Shown here: positions 41,420 to 54,607 of the stretch, one piece after another | Layout: each line of letters begins with the position of its first letter | Numbering within the stretch: position 1 is the first letter of the stretch | NCBI GenBank assembly: GCA_025766275.1 | Contig: JAFKAC010000022.1 | Span: 1-64,000, forward strand | DNA: 64,000 nucleotides | Origin: Lactarius indigo | Taxonomy: Eukaryota > Basidiomycota > Agaricomycetes > Russulales > Russulaceae | Reading direction: 5' to 3' | The notes under the pieces: generated by a model | What the model saw: only the letters and a program-made list of their open reading frames with translations | The model's database searches: none | What the model was told of the DNA's origin: nothing | Position numbers and translations under genes: made by a program

Positions 41420-43530
41420 CTAGGAGTTAATACAAGTACTCCAACTGTGACCGCACACGAAAGTAGAAAGATCAAGGCGAGTTTCATGTTCGCCCACGAC
41501 CCAGATATTACTGGGGCGATGAAGATTCCCTCTGTGTACTGGCGGAATCCACGTTAAAAGCTCGTCATTACTTCCAAGTATCCATCCCTCGTCGTTCATC
41601 TTGGATTGGTCAGTGAAGTCGACCTGTCCAGTGGTTTCCGTCTTGTCTGTCGTTACATCCAACATACGAATTGACCCATATCCTGATGAGACAATACGTT
41701 GGCCATCTGGCGAGAACGCCACAGACGTGACCCAATTGGTGTGCCCAGTAAAAGGGCCAGCCACGTTCTCTCCCGTCATGGTGTTCCACACACGAATCGT
41801 TCCGTCGTAAGAACCTGAGACGACGCGTTGGCCATCTGGCGAGAGTGCCACAGACCTAACCGAATCCAGGTGTCCGATGAATGGGCCAGCCACATTCTCC
41901 CCCGTCGTGGCGTCCCACACGCGAATTGTTCCATCGTTTGAGCCTGATATGATCCGCTGGCCATCCGGAAAGAATGCCACAGACCTGACTGAATCCGCGT
42001 GCCCAGTAAACGGGCCTGCAACTTTCTCTCCTGTCGTGGCGTTCCATACAAGAATTGTCCGGTCAAAAGAGGCTGAAACGATACGCTGGCCATCTGGCGA
42101 GAATGCCACAGACGTGACAGAGTCCGTATGTCCAACAAGTGGACCTGCCACATACTCTCCCGTCCTGGAATCGTACACAATAACCGTCCGATTGTCCGAA
42201 CCTGAGACAATGAGCTGTCCATCCGGCGAGAATGCCACAGACGTGACCCGACCCGTGCCAATATATCCAATAAAAGGGCCTGCAACATTATCTCCAGTCA
42301 TGACGTTCCACACGCGAATCGTTCGATCAGAAGAGGCCGAGACGACGCACAGGCCATCTGGTGAGAATTTCACAGACGTGACCGGACCCGTGTGTCCAGA
42401 AAACGGACCCGCAATCTTCTCTCCCGTCGTGGCGTTCCACACATGAATGTTACGATCATTCGAACCTGAGACGATGCGCTGGCCATCTGGCGAGAAGGAT
42501 ACAGATCTGACCCAATCCCTGTGTCCAGGAAATGGGCCCGCGACATTCACTCCTGTTGTAGCGTTCCACACGCGAATCGTTCGATCATTCGAACCCGAGA
42601 CGATGCGCCAGCCATCTGGCAGGAGTGCCACAGACGTGACCCGATCGGTGTGTCCTGTAAATGGGCCTGCCATTATCTCTCCCGTCATAGCGTTCCATAA
42701 ACGAAGTGTTCCATCGGAAGAGCTCGAGACGATCCGCTGACCATCCGAAGAGAATGCCACAGAGGTGACCCAATCCGTGTGTCCTGAAAATGGGCCTGCG
42801 ACATTCTCTCCTGTTGTGGCGTCCCATACACGAATTGTTCGATCGGAAGAGGCTGAGACTATGCGCCCGCCATCTGGTGAGAATGCCACGGAGGTGACCC
42901 GATCCGTGTGTCCAGTACACGGGCCTACAACATTCACTCCCGTTGCGACATTCCGTACACGAATTGTACTATCGCTCGAGCCTGAGGCTATGCGCTGGCC
43001 ATCTGGCGAGAATGTAATAGAGGTGATCCAATCCGTGTGTCTAGCAAATGAGCTTGCGAGGTTCTCTCCAGTCATGGCGTTCCACACACGAATTGTCCCA
43101 TCGTTTGAGCCTGAAAGTATGTGCTGGCCGTCTGGCGAGAATGTCACAGCCCTGACCGAACCCGCGTGTCCACTAAATGGGCCAGCCTCTATCTCTCCCG
43201 TTGCGGCGTTCCACACACGGACTGTTCGATCGATCGAGCCTGAGGCGATGCGATAGCCATTTGGCGAGAATGCCACAGACATGACCCAATTCGTGTGCCC
43301 AGTAAATGGGCCTGCCACCGCCTCTCCTGTAGAGGCGTTCCACATACGAATTGTCCCGTCTTCGGAACCTGCGACGATGCGCTGGCCATCCGGTGAGAGT
43401 GCGATGGAAGAAACCTGACCCCCAACGTTTGGGATCACCATCTCCGATGACGGCCAATGAGACAACTGCCCGCGTTCCATGCGTAAGATTCGAGGGAATG
43501 AGCTGGAATAATGTGCAGAGACAAGAGAAT
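41420..43530 (-). repeat. Fourteen tandem WD40 repeats (129-bp unit)
   Basis: Units of 43 codons built on GHTDxVTSVAFSPDGQRIV, then DRTIRVWNATTGENVAGPF. Fourteen units would make two seven-bladed propellers. The units are similar enough at DNA level to recombine, and differences concentrate at a few positions, as in HET-E/HNWD-type receptors. Confidence 0.9.
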
Positions 43531-46500
43531 GGGTCGGTGCAAATGGCAGAGCGGAAATATAGATATGTGGAGCACTTTTTGCTATGGCTATCCCGAAATA
43601 CCGTACAAAGGCTGAGGCGTCATTGACAAATGCCCGCAGTCTCTCTAGTTCCATATGAGAAACCTGTTGCGATCATGATTATTATTTGTTTGCCACCTCA
43701 TCAAATTAACAGTTACACTCACACCTCGGCCGGAGACTAGCCACGCATCTAGAGACGACAATGCCGGTAAAGCAACACGGACACTACTCGCCAGGCTAAG
43801 CACCTCTAGCCAAAAGAGAAAATTCTTGTCGAAGAAGGCTCGAATTTTGTCAAAAAGGTCGGCTTCGAAATCTAAGTGGATGAAATGATCGTTCCAGTAT
43901 CGACAGGCATACAACAGAGTAGGTGGAATATGTTCAGCAATGCGCGATTTAAGGTCCTGAACATCGCTGTTGGCAAGGTACGACGATTCGAGGTTGCAGA
44001 TGTTAAACTTGAGGTCGCGGAGCACTAAATCGAGACAGGAATAGGCCAAACGATGGTGGGAATGGTCAAGGTCGACGTAGAAGTCGCCGCTCTTCTCTTC
44101 ATTCGTGAGAAAATCGCGGAATGAGGTATGGAGAGGGACAATGGGAAGGGTTTGATCAAATGAATTGACGTTACTGAGCAAAGAGCTTAGGCGACGGAGC
44201 ATTCTACCAACGGATTCAGGATCGGAGTTGTCACCGATAGAGGCGCGCTGACGTAGAGCGATCAGGGAACGAATGGAGAGCGGCTCAAATGCAGCAATGA
44301 GCTGTCCCATGACAGAGCGGAATAGACGCTGCGCTCCTTGGTGTCTAAAGTATCCTTTAAGGACTTCTTCGTATAACTCGTCCAACGGATCTGGCCTATC
44401 ACGGTCCTCCGTGGATCTCAAAAGGTGCTCTATGCATTTGACCCTGCTAAAATCAAAGAATTCGGGAGGGTCTAGGACGTATCCACAAGCAACTGCGGCC
44501 CACTGAAACAGTCCCTCGGCCTTTGTTGCAAGCGGCTCGCAGTAATGATTGAGTTCTTCGGAGAGGAGCGTTGTCCGAAGAAAGGTGAGAATATCGTCAT
44601 GCGTTTTAGCGGCTAGTTCAAGATCATCCATGTACTTGACGCGGACTAACGGGGCTCCGATGAACGCAGACTCGATACCGTCCTCCAAGCGTGATGTGAT
44701 CAGCACACGGAAGTTCGACGGAAGCCTAGAAAGGTTTTTAGCAAGAAATTTGTGCAACCCGTTTCCACTAGTCACATCCCCACTCTCGTCTAAACCGTCG
44801 ATTACAACAAAAATGGGACCGACAATGTGCAGGTCCTTGAGCGGTTCCAGGATGAGGGATTGAAAAAGGGTGGGGTAGTCACGAGTACCGACCCGTAGCG
44901 AGGAGTTGTCCTTGATGGCCTTTCCAAGTGCGACTCTGAATGATGGATAGCGATCGGAGAGGTCGCGAGCAAGAGTTGTAAAGAGGTGGTAAGCCTTGCG
45001 GTTAGATTGCTCCTCACGTACAAACATAAACGATGACGTAAGACGGTGCATTTTATGAAAACGACGCGCGATCTCGTGTGCAATAGATGACTTTCCTGTG
45101 CCGGCCTGACCAAAAAGAATGAGACCACGCTCAGAGTCGGGGTTGTCCACCCAATTAACGATAAAGTCTAAAAAGGCCATGCGGGTTCCCGGATGACAGC
45201 CTTTCTCAGGTGCGAAGCGTGAGCCTGTCCGATATGGGATTTCTCTAATTTTTGCATCTATCTCTGTGATAATTCTCAGCTAGATAATACTCAAGCCATT
45301 GGAACTGCGTACCGGTATCTGAAACTTGGCCCGATACCCACTGAAGCTGAGAAGATATCCAGTCGACCTTGGCCGAAACTATTCCTACGTCGTCCAAAAT
45401 TTGGAACACAGTTATCTCTGCAGCGATGATAGCATGATCCAAGAAATCCTTTCGGAGTTCGAGAAGGACGGTGCGGAAGTCCCCAATTCGCGTATTGACT
45501 TGACCGCCGGTATTCTTCAACATTCGCTTCCCTGAGAACCGCATGATTACGTTGGCGACTAAAACAGGTGAAGATCACGTACATAATTGCGAATCCTTTG
45601 CATACGATCGGATAAAGTCACAACAATTGCAGACATGCTGCAACATAAGCGTAAGGATATGTGCCTGCTTGGATTCACGTTCGATAGCTTTGAAGATGTG
45701 TTCCTGACTTGTGAAATCAAATGCATCGTGCATGGCGACAAGTAAAGTTCGGATGTTGTCGTCGCGTTGAAACTGTTCTAGGAGGGTCTAGCGAGCAAAT
45801 AAACCTAGCATAAATATTTCCAGTAGACGACAACACAAACAAATTACCTTGGGGATCGCAAAAAGTAGACTATATGCCATCTTTGCATATGGGTGAAGCT
45901 GGGGTCGAAATTCGGCTCGGTCATGAATTGGCAAAAAGGATATTGCGCGCACCTCTGCGATCGGGCTCACAGTATCCATGACCCACTTGATCCTCTCAAG
46001 GGCGCCTTCCCATGTATTCGAGAGCTTAATCGCCGTCATGGCTTCATCGGCGTTACGGAGAGCACTCTTGACAGGTAACATTCCCGCACTGCCGTCGGCC
46101 GCTGGAGGCGCGGAGGTAACTTCGCTCGGAGGGTCCTTCGAATATGAGAGCGTTTCAATGCCAGCAGTAACGGTAGATCCCGGATGGGAAGTCATGTTCG
46201 TTGACACGGTGACTGTTAAGTAGAGTGTGACTGGCTGCGTCGCCTGTCCAACTGGTCTGCCGTTGTTGGTAAGGGTAAAAGGAACGTCTACGCCCGAGGT
46301 GTTCAGCTAGTCAAACAAACGAGGTTTCTGACGAGAAACGGACCACTTTGGGACTCGAGAGCTATCATCCCATGGGTTCCGATAAGGGTATCTCGACTTG
46401 CAAATCGCGCTGCGTAGAGGCACAGTACAAGACGTGAAGACGATTGTATATGGCTGGACAGAATTCTTAGCAGAAACAAAGAGGACTACCAATGTACGTC

Positions 46501-46795
46501 TTACAAGGGATCCATGTTCTCGTTCCATTCCACTGTCGTCCCCTCAGCCGGAACGCCTGACGTCTTCTTTTTCGTCGTTTGACTGGCTACAGTGACAAAG
46601 AACTGCCTCTTTTTGCCAAAGCGGTTTTTGATATTAGGAACATTGTGCGCTCGGAGGACTAAAAAACAGATTAAAAACTTATCCGGGGATCGACGACTCA
46701 GGATTCAAGTACATACCTGTGATCTCAACGCGCAGGTGGGACGGGCTCCCCTGCGATTCGGTGGTCTGAGTGCTGTCCAAGTACGGCTTTGGATC
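41420..46795 (-). CDS. C2-NACHT-WD40 NOD-like receptor (STAND ATPase)
   Basis: Exons joined in frame: from about 46795 to 46717, then 46658-46505, 46453-46344, 46287-45848, 45787-45583, 45531-45313, 45242-43723 and 43663-41420. Exons 2-8 alone give over 1600 residues. An N-terminal C2-like domain (SHLRVEIT, NIKNRFGKKRQFFVTVA, ASRDTLIGTHGM) is followed by a helical region. A NACHT ATPase comes next, with P-loop GQAGTGKSS and Walker B FVVIDGLDESG. Last come 14 WD40 repeats of 43 residues. The first exon has no in-frame ATG; a tiny upstream exon near 46940 (MSNPC) is possible. Fungal NLRs of this build act in self/non-self recognition and programmed death. The ligand is unknown. Confidence 0.9.
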
Positions 46796-47403
46796 TCATA
46801 ACACTGGAAAAAGCAGGGATTAACGTACTTTATTCCAGAGTTATCCGTTGCAGAGGGACCTGGGCTAGAGTAATGTTATTGACGGAGATTCACGGGTCAA
46901 TAACCATTTACGCACGGATTCGACATATCTCGTGTGAAGCTAGTTATATAAGAATCTAAGAGCGAGGGTGGGACGGACGCGTTTTTGCCTGAGTACCGTG
47001 TTGAGTTGAGTCTCCCAGCGAACAATGAGATAGAACCCAATCGTAGTACTGCTACTCCACAAGCCTGAGTTTCAAGGTATCATGATTACGGTATTCCAGT
47101 CGCATTTGACCACATCACGTGATTTTATTCACTTGGCAGGAGTCGTGCGGAAGTTTTGAAACTCGCAATATTTTGCATTTGGTGTTGCAGGTTCAGCTTT
47201 CTTCTGACACTGCTCCCCTGTCTTACGCCAAACTGACAGTTCAGCGGCCTAGTTCATCATGTCGACTACCAAAGTCCGATTGACGAAAGGTACCGCCGAT
47301 GTTTTTCTCTTCACGATTTTGTCTAATTTTTGAAACTCCCAATTAATGACAGTATAAGAAGCTTCCAGGACTGTAATAATGCCTTTCTCTCTCTTGAGTT
47401 GCC
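46796..47403. promoter_or_regulatory. Upstream region shared by the NLR and MFS genes
   Basis: The two genes diverge here, so both promoters lie in this stretch. A missing first NLR exon may also lie here. No defined motif is claimed. Confidence 0.4.
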
Positions 47404-49979
47404 ATGAGTCTCCATTCAACTTTCGAGGACCGGGCGCACAAACGTGACAGCAAGGACGACGAATTCGAGCAAGTCGAGATCACTTCGGCGCAAGTACCAC
47501 CACCAGCGCCAGATCCGAGTATCTATCGACCTGACATCGATATCTCCGCCGTTGATCCCCGCAAGTTGAAGCGCAAGATTGATTTCAGGCTTGTGCCATG
47601 GCTGGCTCTGCTCTACCTCATGAATTTTCTCGACAGAGGCAGCATAGGAAATGCGCGTGTATGCTTGTCTCTACTTGTTATCTTCTCTACGATCGTGACT
47701 CAGGCGCACCTATCGTATAGTTGTACGGCATGCAGAAGGACCTGAATATCACGGATAAGCAGTATCTGATGGCCCTCACAGTATTTTTCTTCCCCTACTC
47801 TCTTTTCGAGGTAGTGTATTTCCTATTCCGTCCGGCGCATGTGGTACTGACTCGTCGTATCGATCTGACCCAATAAGGTTCCCAGTAACCTTGCGCTGCG
47901 ATATCTACGCCCGTCTCGATGGCTCTCTTTTATTGTGCTTGTGTGGGGAATCGCAATGGTAGGCTATTGTAACCCCGACCTATTTCCCCACCGCCACATG
48001 CTCATTCCTCCGACTCGGATCTATTTAGACGTTCCACGGTTTTGCGCACAACTACGGCGATCTGATTGGTGCGTCTTTGCCTTTCTTGCTCCGCACACAT
48101 ATGTCAATGACGTAAACAGGTCTAAGGTTTCTTTTGGGCCTGGCAGAGGCGGGCCTGTATCCGGGAATCGTATTCTACCTATCTTGGTGAGATTGTTTCA
48201 GCGCTGCGCCGATACTTCCAGTCGGACTTACTGCCACGTGTCGTGCTCTCTGGCAGCTGGTACAAACGCTCGGAGCTCGGGAGCCGCGTCGCGGTGTTCT
48301 TCTCGTCTGCCACAGTCGCCGGCGCGTTCAGTACGTCGTTCACGGCAACGTAGTCGGCGCTACCGCCAGAGAATATATCTCCTGACCATCGCGATGTCGC
48401 CCACTTACTAGGTGGCCTACTCGCGGCGGCGATCCACAATATGGACGGCGTCGGCGGACGTCCTGGGTGGGCCTGGATATTTATTCTCGAGGGGCTCGCT
48501 ACAATCCTCGTCGCGATCGCTTCTTTCTATGTCCTACAAGACTTCCCCGAAACTGCCAAGTTCCTAACCGAGGCCGAACGTGCGTGCACATAGGCATTGT
48601 CGATCACGTGAGCGAAAACGTGACGTAATAATCAGGCGTGTACACCATCCGCGGGCTGCAAGAGGACATGCAATTCAGCGCGGGCGGGGAGAAGTTTGAG
48701 TTCAAGTACTTGCGCCAATGTCTGACAGACTGGAAAACGTATGTTGCGAGTGAGTCAAATTAATTACTGCACTTGAATCAGAGGACTGACGATAACGCTC
48801 TTACCCTTCAGTGGGAATATACATGGGATTGTATGTGTCACGGTCGTGTTTGGGTGTTGGCGCACGCGGTGCTAACATACGGGAAGTGACGGCCCATTGT
48901 TCGCATTCTCTCTCTTCACACCAACTATCATAAACGAGGTAATTAAACCGACATTACTTACATCAAAGCACTTCCCTCATCTTCCCGTCACAGTTGGGGT
49001 TCAAGGCTACGGCCGCCAATCTCCTATCCGTGCCAGTGTATGCGTGGGCGTGTCTGATCACGTGTGCCGTCGGCTTCTTGGGAGACCGGCTCGGCAGCAG
49101 GGGTCACATAAATTTGTTCAGTCCCTTGCGGTTCTCGTTTGGGATTCAGAATTCTGATGGATTTTTCCGGGGTGCTAGGGTGCTCTTCGGAACAGGTCTG
49201 GTAGGATACATCATCCTGATCTTCTCCCAAAACGCCGCGCTATCATACTTTGCCGTCTACCTGGCCGCTTCGTGAGTCTTTACAAACTAGTCTTCTTCTC
49301 AAACCCTTTTCTAATCTTTTCCAAGTTCTATATATCCCACAATCCGTGAGTTGTCACGCATTTGATCCCTTTGGGCTGACCCTTACTACCAAATCGCAAT
49401 AATAATAGCGAATTCTGTGTAAGAAAGCATCGTCGTGATCTTCTGTTATGATCACGAACTCTCTTACGTGTTTCTGTATAACAGGGCTTGGGTATCGAGC
49501 AACGTAGAAGGTGCGTATAAGCGGAGTGCCGTCCTAGGCATGGCCATCGGGTTGTAAGCCAATTCCTCGCCCTCTACCTCGTTCCGTAGCCAAGGAGCTG
49601 ACGAGCCGTCGTACCGTACCTCAGCGGCAACCTCAACGGCGCCGTGACCGCCAATGTCGTACGTCAACCAGTCTCCCTGTCTTGTACGAGACGCACCCGC
49701 TGACCACGCACCCGTTGGCAGTACCGCGCAAGGGACAAGCCGTGGTACCGTCTCGGCCACGGCGTCGTGCTCGCGTATATCGCCCTCGGCTGGCTGTGCT
49801 CCCTCGCGTACATCATCCTCCTCCGACGGGAGAACAAAGCACGGGACCGTGGCGAGCGGGACGAGGTGATCGACGACGGTGGTGATCCTGTGAAGTCGAA
49901 GAACGGTCGATACAGTAGCGTGGCGGACGCGCGTAGGGAGAAGGGCGATATGTGGAGCGGGTTTAGATATACATTGTGA
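47404..49979 (+). CDS. MFS transporter, anion:cation symporter (Dal5/Tna1-like)
   Basis: Seventeen exons join in frame to 521 residues: 47404-47658, 47721-47810, 47878-47958, 48029-48068, 48120-48186, 48257-48330, 48412-48579, 48636-48749, 48812-48830, 48887-48938, 48994-49115, 49179-49271, 49326-49345, 49409-49418, 49485-49553, 49625-49658 and 49722-49979. Family landmarks are WLALLYLMNFLDRGSIGNAR, FLLGLAEAGLYPGIVFYLSC, WYKRSELGSR, NVEGAYKRSAVLGMAIGFGN and ARDKPWYRLGHG. Relatives carry allantoate, nicotinate or other organic anions with protons across the plasma membrane; the substrate here is unknown. Three exons are tiny (19, 20 and 10 nt). The 10-nt one supplies PNSV and is needed to keep frame. 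Confidence 0.9.
49409..49418 (+). other. 10-nt micro-exon of the MFS gene
   Basis: Flanked by AATAATAG and GTAAGA. Without it the neighbouring exons are out of frame. With it they read TIPNSVAWVSS, matching the family pattern of YPTIPNT followed by AWVS. Confidence 0.85.
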
Positions 49980-50414
49980 TCTCCCTAGGTTCCGCCTTTT
50001 ACGTACCATGAGGGGAATCCAGGGGGCTAAAGGATTTGTCAGCAAAGACGCACCGTCTCTCAGTGAACGAAGGACAGGACACGCCAATGAGAGACCCAAC
50101 GAGGGGAAGCGATGGGTAGGGCCAATTGAATTGATCTTCGGTTCTACAGTTTCCTGGCTATTCTACTACATCGGCGTTATTTGTGTGTCAATCTGTGCTG
50201 TAGTTTTTCTTTACTCTTTGAGTACAATCACCTCTGGCCGTCGTCTAAAACATCATAAAAATCCGTATCTCAGCGTAGGGATCAGAACGTATCGTAAAAA
50301 AGTTGAACTGGAAGGGAGGTGGGGGGAAAATATCTACGTCATGATGGATCGCAGTAAGACAAAAAAAAAGAACGAAAACGAAAACGAAAACTGTATGTAC
50401 AGTAAAGGACCATC
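49980..50414. other. Convergent intergenic region
   Basis: 435 bp between the MFS stop and the KAP123 stop. A GAAAAC-rich stretch lies near 50370-50390. No supported gene. Confidence 0.6.
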
Positions 50415-53400
50415 TCAAACCCCTGGCACGAATGGCGCCAACCCAGCTTGCTGCACCTTCTCAGGCGACTGAGCATTGAGTGCGCCGATGAGCCCGATCA
50501 AGCCAGCACGCACTTCGTCGCCAACCTGATCTGGCCTGTTCGGATCTAGCACGTGACCGAACACCCGGAGCAGCGCATCAAGGTATGGCGAGAGCACGTC
50601 CGGCTGTGCCTGGAAGAGAAATAGCACCGCGCGGAACACCGGCCGGTTCTCGAGTAGGTCGTTTTGCAGCGGGAGAGCGCCGATAAGTACGGGCAGCACT
50701 TGTGTGAGCGGGACGGCACTGGCGTTGCGCAGGATCAGCCGCGCGACCGCGCCGCAGGCATTATCTCGCGCGTTTAGGCGTGGCGCCGGCGCATCAGCGG
50801 GTAAATTGAACAGTGGCTGTAATGCGCCCAAAAGCGCGATATACTGCGGCGATAAATCTTGCTCCGAATTTTCTACGAGAAGGCCGGTTGCAAACGCTGC
50901 GTTGCTCTGCACCTCCGCGTCTGGATCACTGATCGCGCGCCAAAGTAGTTCAAGTAAGGGCTCAGTCGATGGTGTGATCGCTCCTTTCATGCCAGAGATG
51001 ATTTCGGCCAGGCACCCAATCGCCGAGGACCGATCGCTGAGCGAGCGGTTCTTTTTCTGCAAAGAATCCGAGTATCGTCGGCGATCGTCGGGTTGGGCAG
51101 AGACGTGACACGTACGTAGTATTTTGCTATGAGTGGGTGGAATGTAGTGAACTCCGAGGCGAAGTCGGCGCCGAGCGCATTGGCCATCGCAGCGACAAGA
51201 TCACCAGCAGACGAAATCAATACAGAGTCGTACTCGGCCTGATCCTCTGGTGCTTCTTCGTCCGCATCCTGATCGGGGTCTTGTTGACAGATGGCTTTTT
51301 GTTCGAGAACTTCCTTCGCTATTGAGCAGAGCTTGCCATAATCTGTATCGTTTATAATCAGCCGGTTTCTCTGGTAGACGTCGACGAAAGACTGGCATTT
51401 CTCGAGAAGTGCAGGCCCGATCTTATTGATAGTCTCGGCGAGGCCGACGCAGAGGGAGGAAACGACGCCCCTAGAGAGTATTCAGATGTGCTTGTCTCGT
51501 CAAGTTGAGTTGACGCACTTGTTGTCCTCACCCTCATACATTTCCAACAGCTCCGGAATGGCGCGGTCAATCAGGTCTTTGACGTTTTGATTCAGGGGTT
51601 GATCCCGGAACTACAGACGTCATCATGGGCGCCTGGTCGGACGACTGAACAAGATTGACGTACCGCGCCAGCGCCTGGCTGCCATTCGGGTTGCCCACTG
51701 AGATCATGGAAGGTGCGGACGATCTTGAGTAAAGAGTCCGTCGCGGATTTGCGAATTCCCTCGTAATAATGCGGCAGAAGCGCGATAAGCTCGAGCACCG
51801 TCTGTTCGACGAAAGGAAGGAAGTGCTCGTGGGTGGCGGCGAAGAGTGTGCCAAGGGTGTCCGCGGCAATCTCTTTCTCCACGGCGACAGCGCTGTTTAC
51901 TTCAAGAGCCTTGTCCAAGTCGATTTCCACCTCCTCACTTGCCGCGGCCCCATCTTCCACGGAAATCGCATTCGCGGGCGACGAACCAGATGCGAAAGCC
52001 GCGACATCGCTCACAGTCACTGGGTCATATATACTGGTGTTGGTAGTGTTAATTACCTTATGAAAATGGGACTCACGCGGTAGAGATTCCTGGCCGTGCT
52101 CCTCCTGTTTCAAGCTCGCGATAAGTGACGGGACCACGGCCGGCAGCGACGGAGCAAACTCCTCTCCGAAAACACTGGCCATGACTCCGAAGAAAAGGAA
52201 ACTACATTCCCGCAGGCGTGCACTACCGAGCTCGATGCCTTGGAATGCTTGCTTCATCAGAGGCTCATAATACGGCCGGAAAAGATCTTTCCCGACAGCT
52301 TCGGCAAAGGTGCCGACGGTATCCATCGTGATTCCACGTAGCTCTGTCTCTTCGCCTTCGCCAGTAAGAACAAGGAAGTGCTGCATTCGGTGCATCGTCT
52401 CCTGGAAATAAGGGGTGAATTGAGTTTTCGAAGCGTGGGCGGCGCTCCCGATCGCGCCGGTTACGACCGCCTTGACGTTCGACGGCGCTGTCTCTAGTAG
52501 ACCGGAAAGACGATCCATGATTAGTGGGAGATACTGGTCGATCACATCATGTAGGACTTCGAGCAACGCGTCAAGCGCAGTACATGCAGATCGTTGCGTT
52601 GTGGAATCACCGACGAGCCCCATAATCGCCTACGCATGTAAGCTACAGTTACGTTTACGTATACATGCGGCACTCACCGGGACTAACACGGTATGACGCG
52701 AGACGCACTCATCCTCAAGCCATTCGCACAAGCAGCTCACGGCGACACAGGTCGCCCTTCTCACTCCAGCATCGGTGTCTTGAAGACCAGCCTCTATGAC
52801 TGGCCACACTTGGCCCATGAGTGGGGTCATAAACTCGCTACAGCCCTCTACCGATACTCCCAGAGCCAGCATAGCACCCCTACGATGTGAGCCATCGGGG
52901 GAGGAGAAATACTGTTGGATTTGGTTCCGGAGAGCTGGGAAAACTTGGGTTGGTGGGAGGGATGTGGCAAGAGTGTCAATAATGCGCAGGGCAGACTGAG
53001 CATAGAGCCCGTGAGCGGCTAACAACGTATTTCGACGGTATGGACCTACACGGGCGGGAGCGTCGTCGTCGATATCCTCGGGCTCCTCCTCAGTGGTAAT
53101 GGGCATAAGACCATCGAGGATACCAGCGGCAAGATTATTGCTCTGTATTTTCGACTTTTTACTAGGGGTATTGCGTCAACAAGGCTTAAACAAATACATG
53201 CAAAGCACGCACTATTGGACAGTCCAATTAAGCGCATTAAGCGCAAGGATGCGCAGGTCGGAATCGATGTTGCGATTGGAGCCCGCTTGAATGAAGAACT
53301 GAACAAGTTGAGGGATATGCTGACTTAGTAAGGGTATCTCCTGCGGAGGTGATTAGATGGGTGAGCAATAACGCAGGCCGATTGCGCACGAGAATGAGGA

Positions 53401-54607
53401 GGGTTTCGAAGACGTCGAAAAGATGCCGTGCGTTGGCCTCGTCTCCCGCCTCAAGCGTCTGGGCGAGAACCTGAATCATGAGCGGGAGAAGGTTTTGGAA
53501 AGATTTCTAATGTCCTAATCAGAGATATTACGGGTCGATGCGTTTCGTGTACACTCACGATGTCGGCCTTTTCGTCCGTGTCAATATATTGAGCAATAGT
53601 ACCGAGAGATCTAGCAGTGGGTTAACACGTCGAATGGTGTTAATACGAAATGTAGTTCACCTGACAGTGGTGACGCGGACTTCAGCACTCTCGGGGTCCT
53701 GAAGAAGACCTTCGAAGAGTTTGAAGAAGGTCTGGAGATGCTCTTGGAAACCTTCGACGATGGTTTCCAAGACAGTATAGAGTATGTAAATGCCGACTTC
53801 GCGGTGCGCTACTTGAGAAGACGTTGCGGTTTCATGAAGGAATGGGAGGAGTCGAGGCCACCCGCCGACGGGTATCTCAATGCCTGCGATAGCGGCAATA
53901 ACACGGGCTGTGGAATGGCGAACAAGGGCACTAAGGAGGAAATAGCCGATCAACGACATAAATATAGTTAGGAAAAGATACGGACTTTGACTCGCGAAGG
54001 ACGACCTCTGGTAGCTGGGATTTGAGCTGTTCGCGACTTAGCTGAGGGACTTCGAGCCATAGACTGCCGCTATTTGCAGAAACGCGCTTGCGCATCTCAA
54101 TGGCAGCGAGTTGCCTAACCTGTCGACATCCAAGGAGAATGAGCGTATAAGAAAGATACGATAAAGGGTGGGTGACAACGAACGGGGATCTCTTGAGAGT
54201 TGGCGATGATGCTGGCAAGGGCAGGAATGCATGAGGGATCTTTGTAAAATTCTTTGTTCAGCTGAGCGGTAGCCTACGAGAAGGAAATTTATTGAGTGCT
54301 ACTATGCAACGATGTTACTGTAGAGGGGGCATCATCTTACAGCTTTGAGCTGGATGGTGTCATTAGAGGTAGATTGGAGAAGAAGATTGTGCAGATTCTG
54401 CACAAAATTAGGCTAAGAAGAGAAAGATGAGGAATCGACATGTGAAGACCAGAACGATTGAAGCGTACATCCATAACGATCGTAAGGAAAAGACGAAGGG
54501 GGGAAGAGGAGGTCAAGATCAAGGCCAATCGCGCGACAAACCAGATAATCCCAAAATTTTGTCGGAGTTTCTTTTTTCGCGCTTCCCCCCATTCTTACGT
54601 CAGCCAT
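50415..54607 (-). CDS. KAP123: Importin-beta karyopherin Kap123/importin-4
   Basis: Fourteen exons join in frame to 1117 residues: 54607-54599, 54412-54341, 54273-54184, 54119-53986, 53930-53661, 53610-53559, 53506-53390, 53340-53213, 53161-52678, 52629-52077, 52019-51664, 51610-51519, 51470-51116 and 51056-50415. The start MADPNFVQNLHNLLLQSTSN and QLAAIEMRKRV are typical of the importin-beta N-terminal domain, and HEAT-like helical repeats fill the rest. Kap123 carries ribosomal proteins and histones into the nucleus and releases them on Ran-GTP. The first coding exon is only 9 nt (Met-Ala-Asp), set by its donor GTAAGA and the next acceptor. Confidence 0.93.
54599..54607 (-). other. 9-nt first coding exon of KAP123
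   Basis: ATGGCTGAC followed by GTAAGA. A 186-nt intron then leads to PNFVQNLHNLL. No better start lies in the second exon, and the joined MADPNFVQ start fits the family. Confidence 0.8.

Noticed and set aside
41776..43457. Plus- and minus-strand frames of 78-189 codons in the WD40 region
   Set aside because: Periodic shadows created by the 129-bp repeat.
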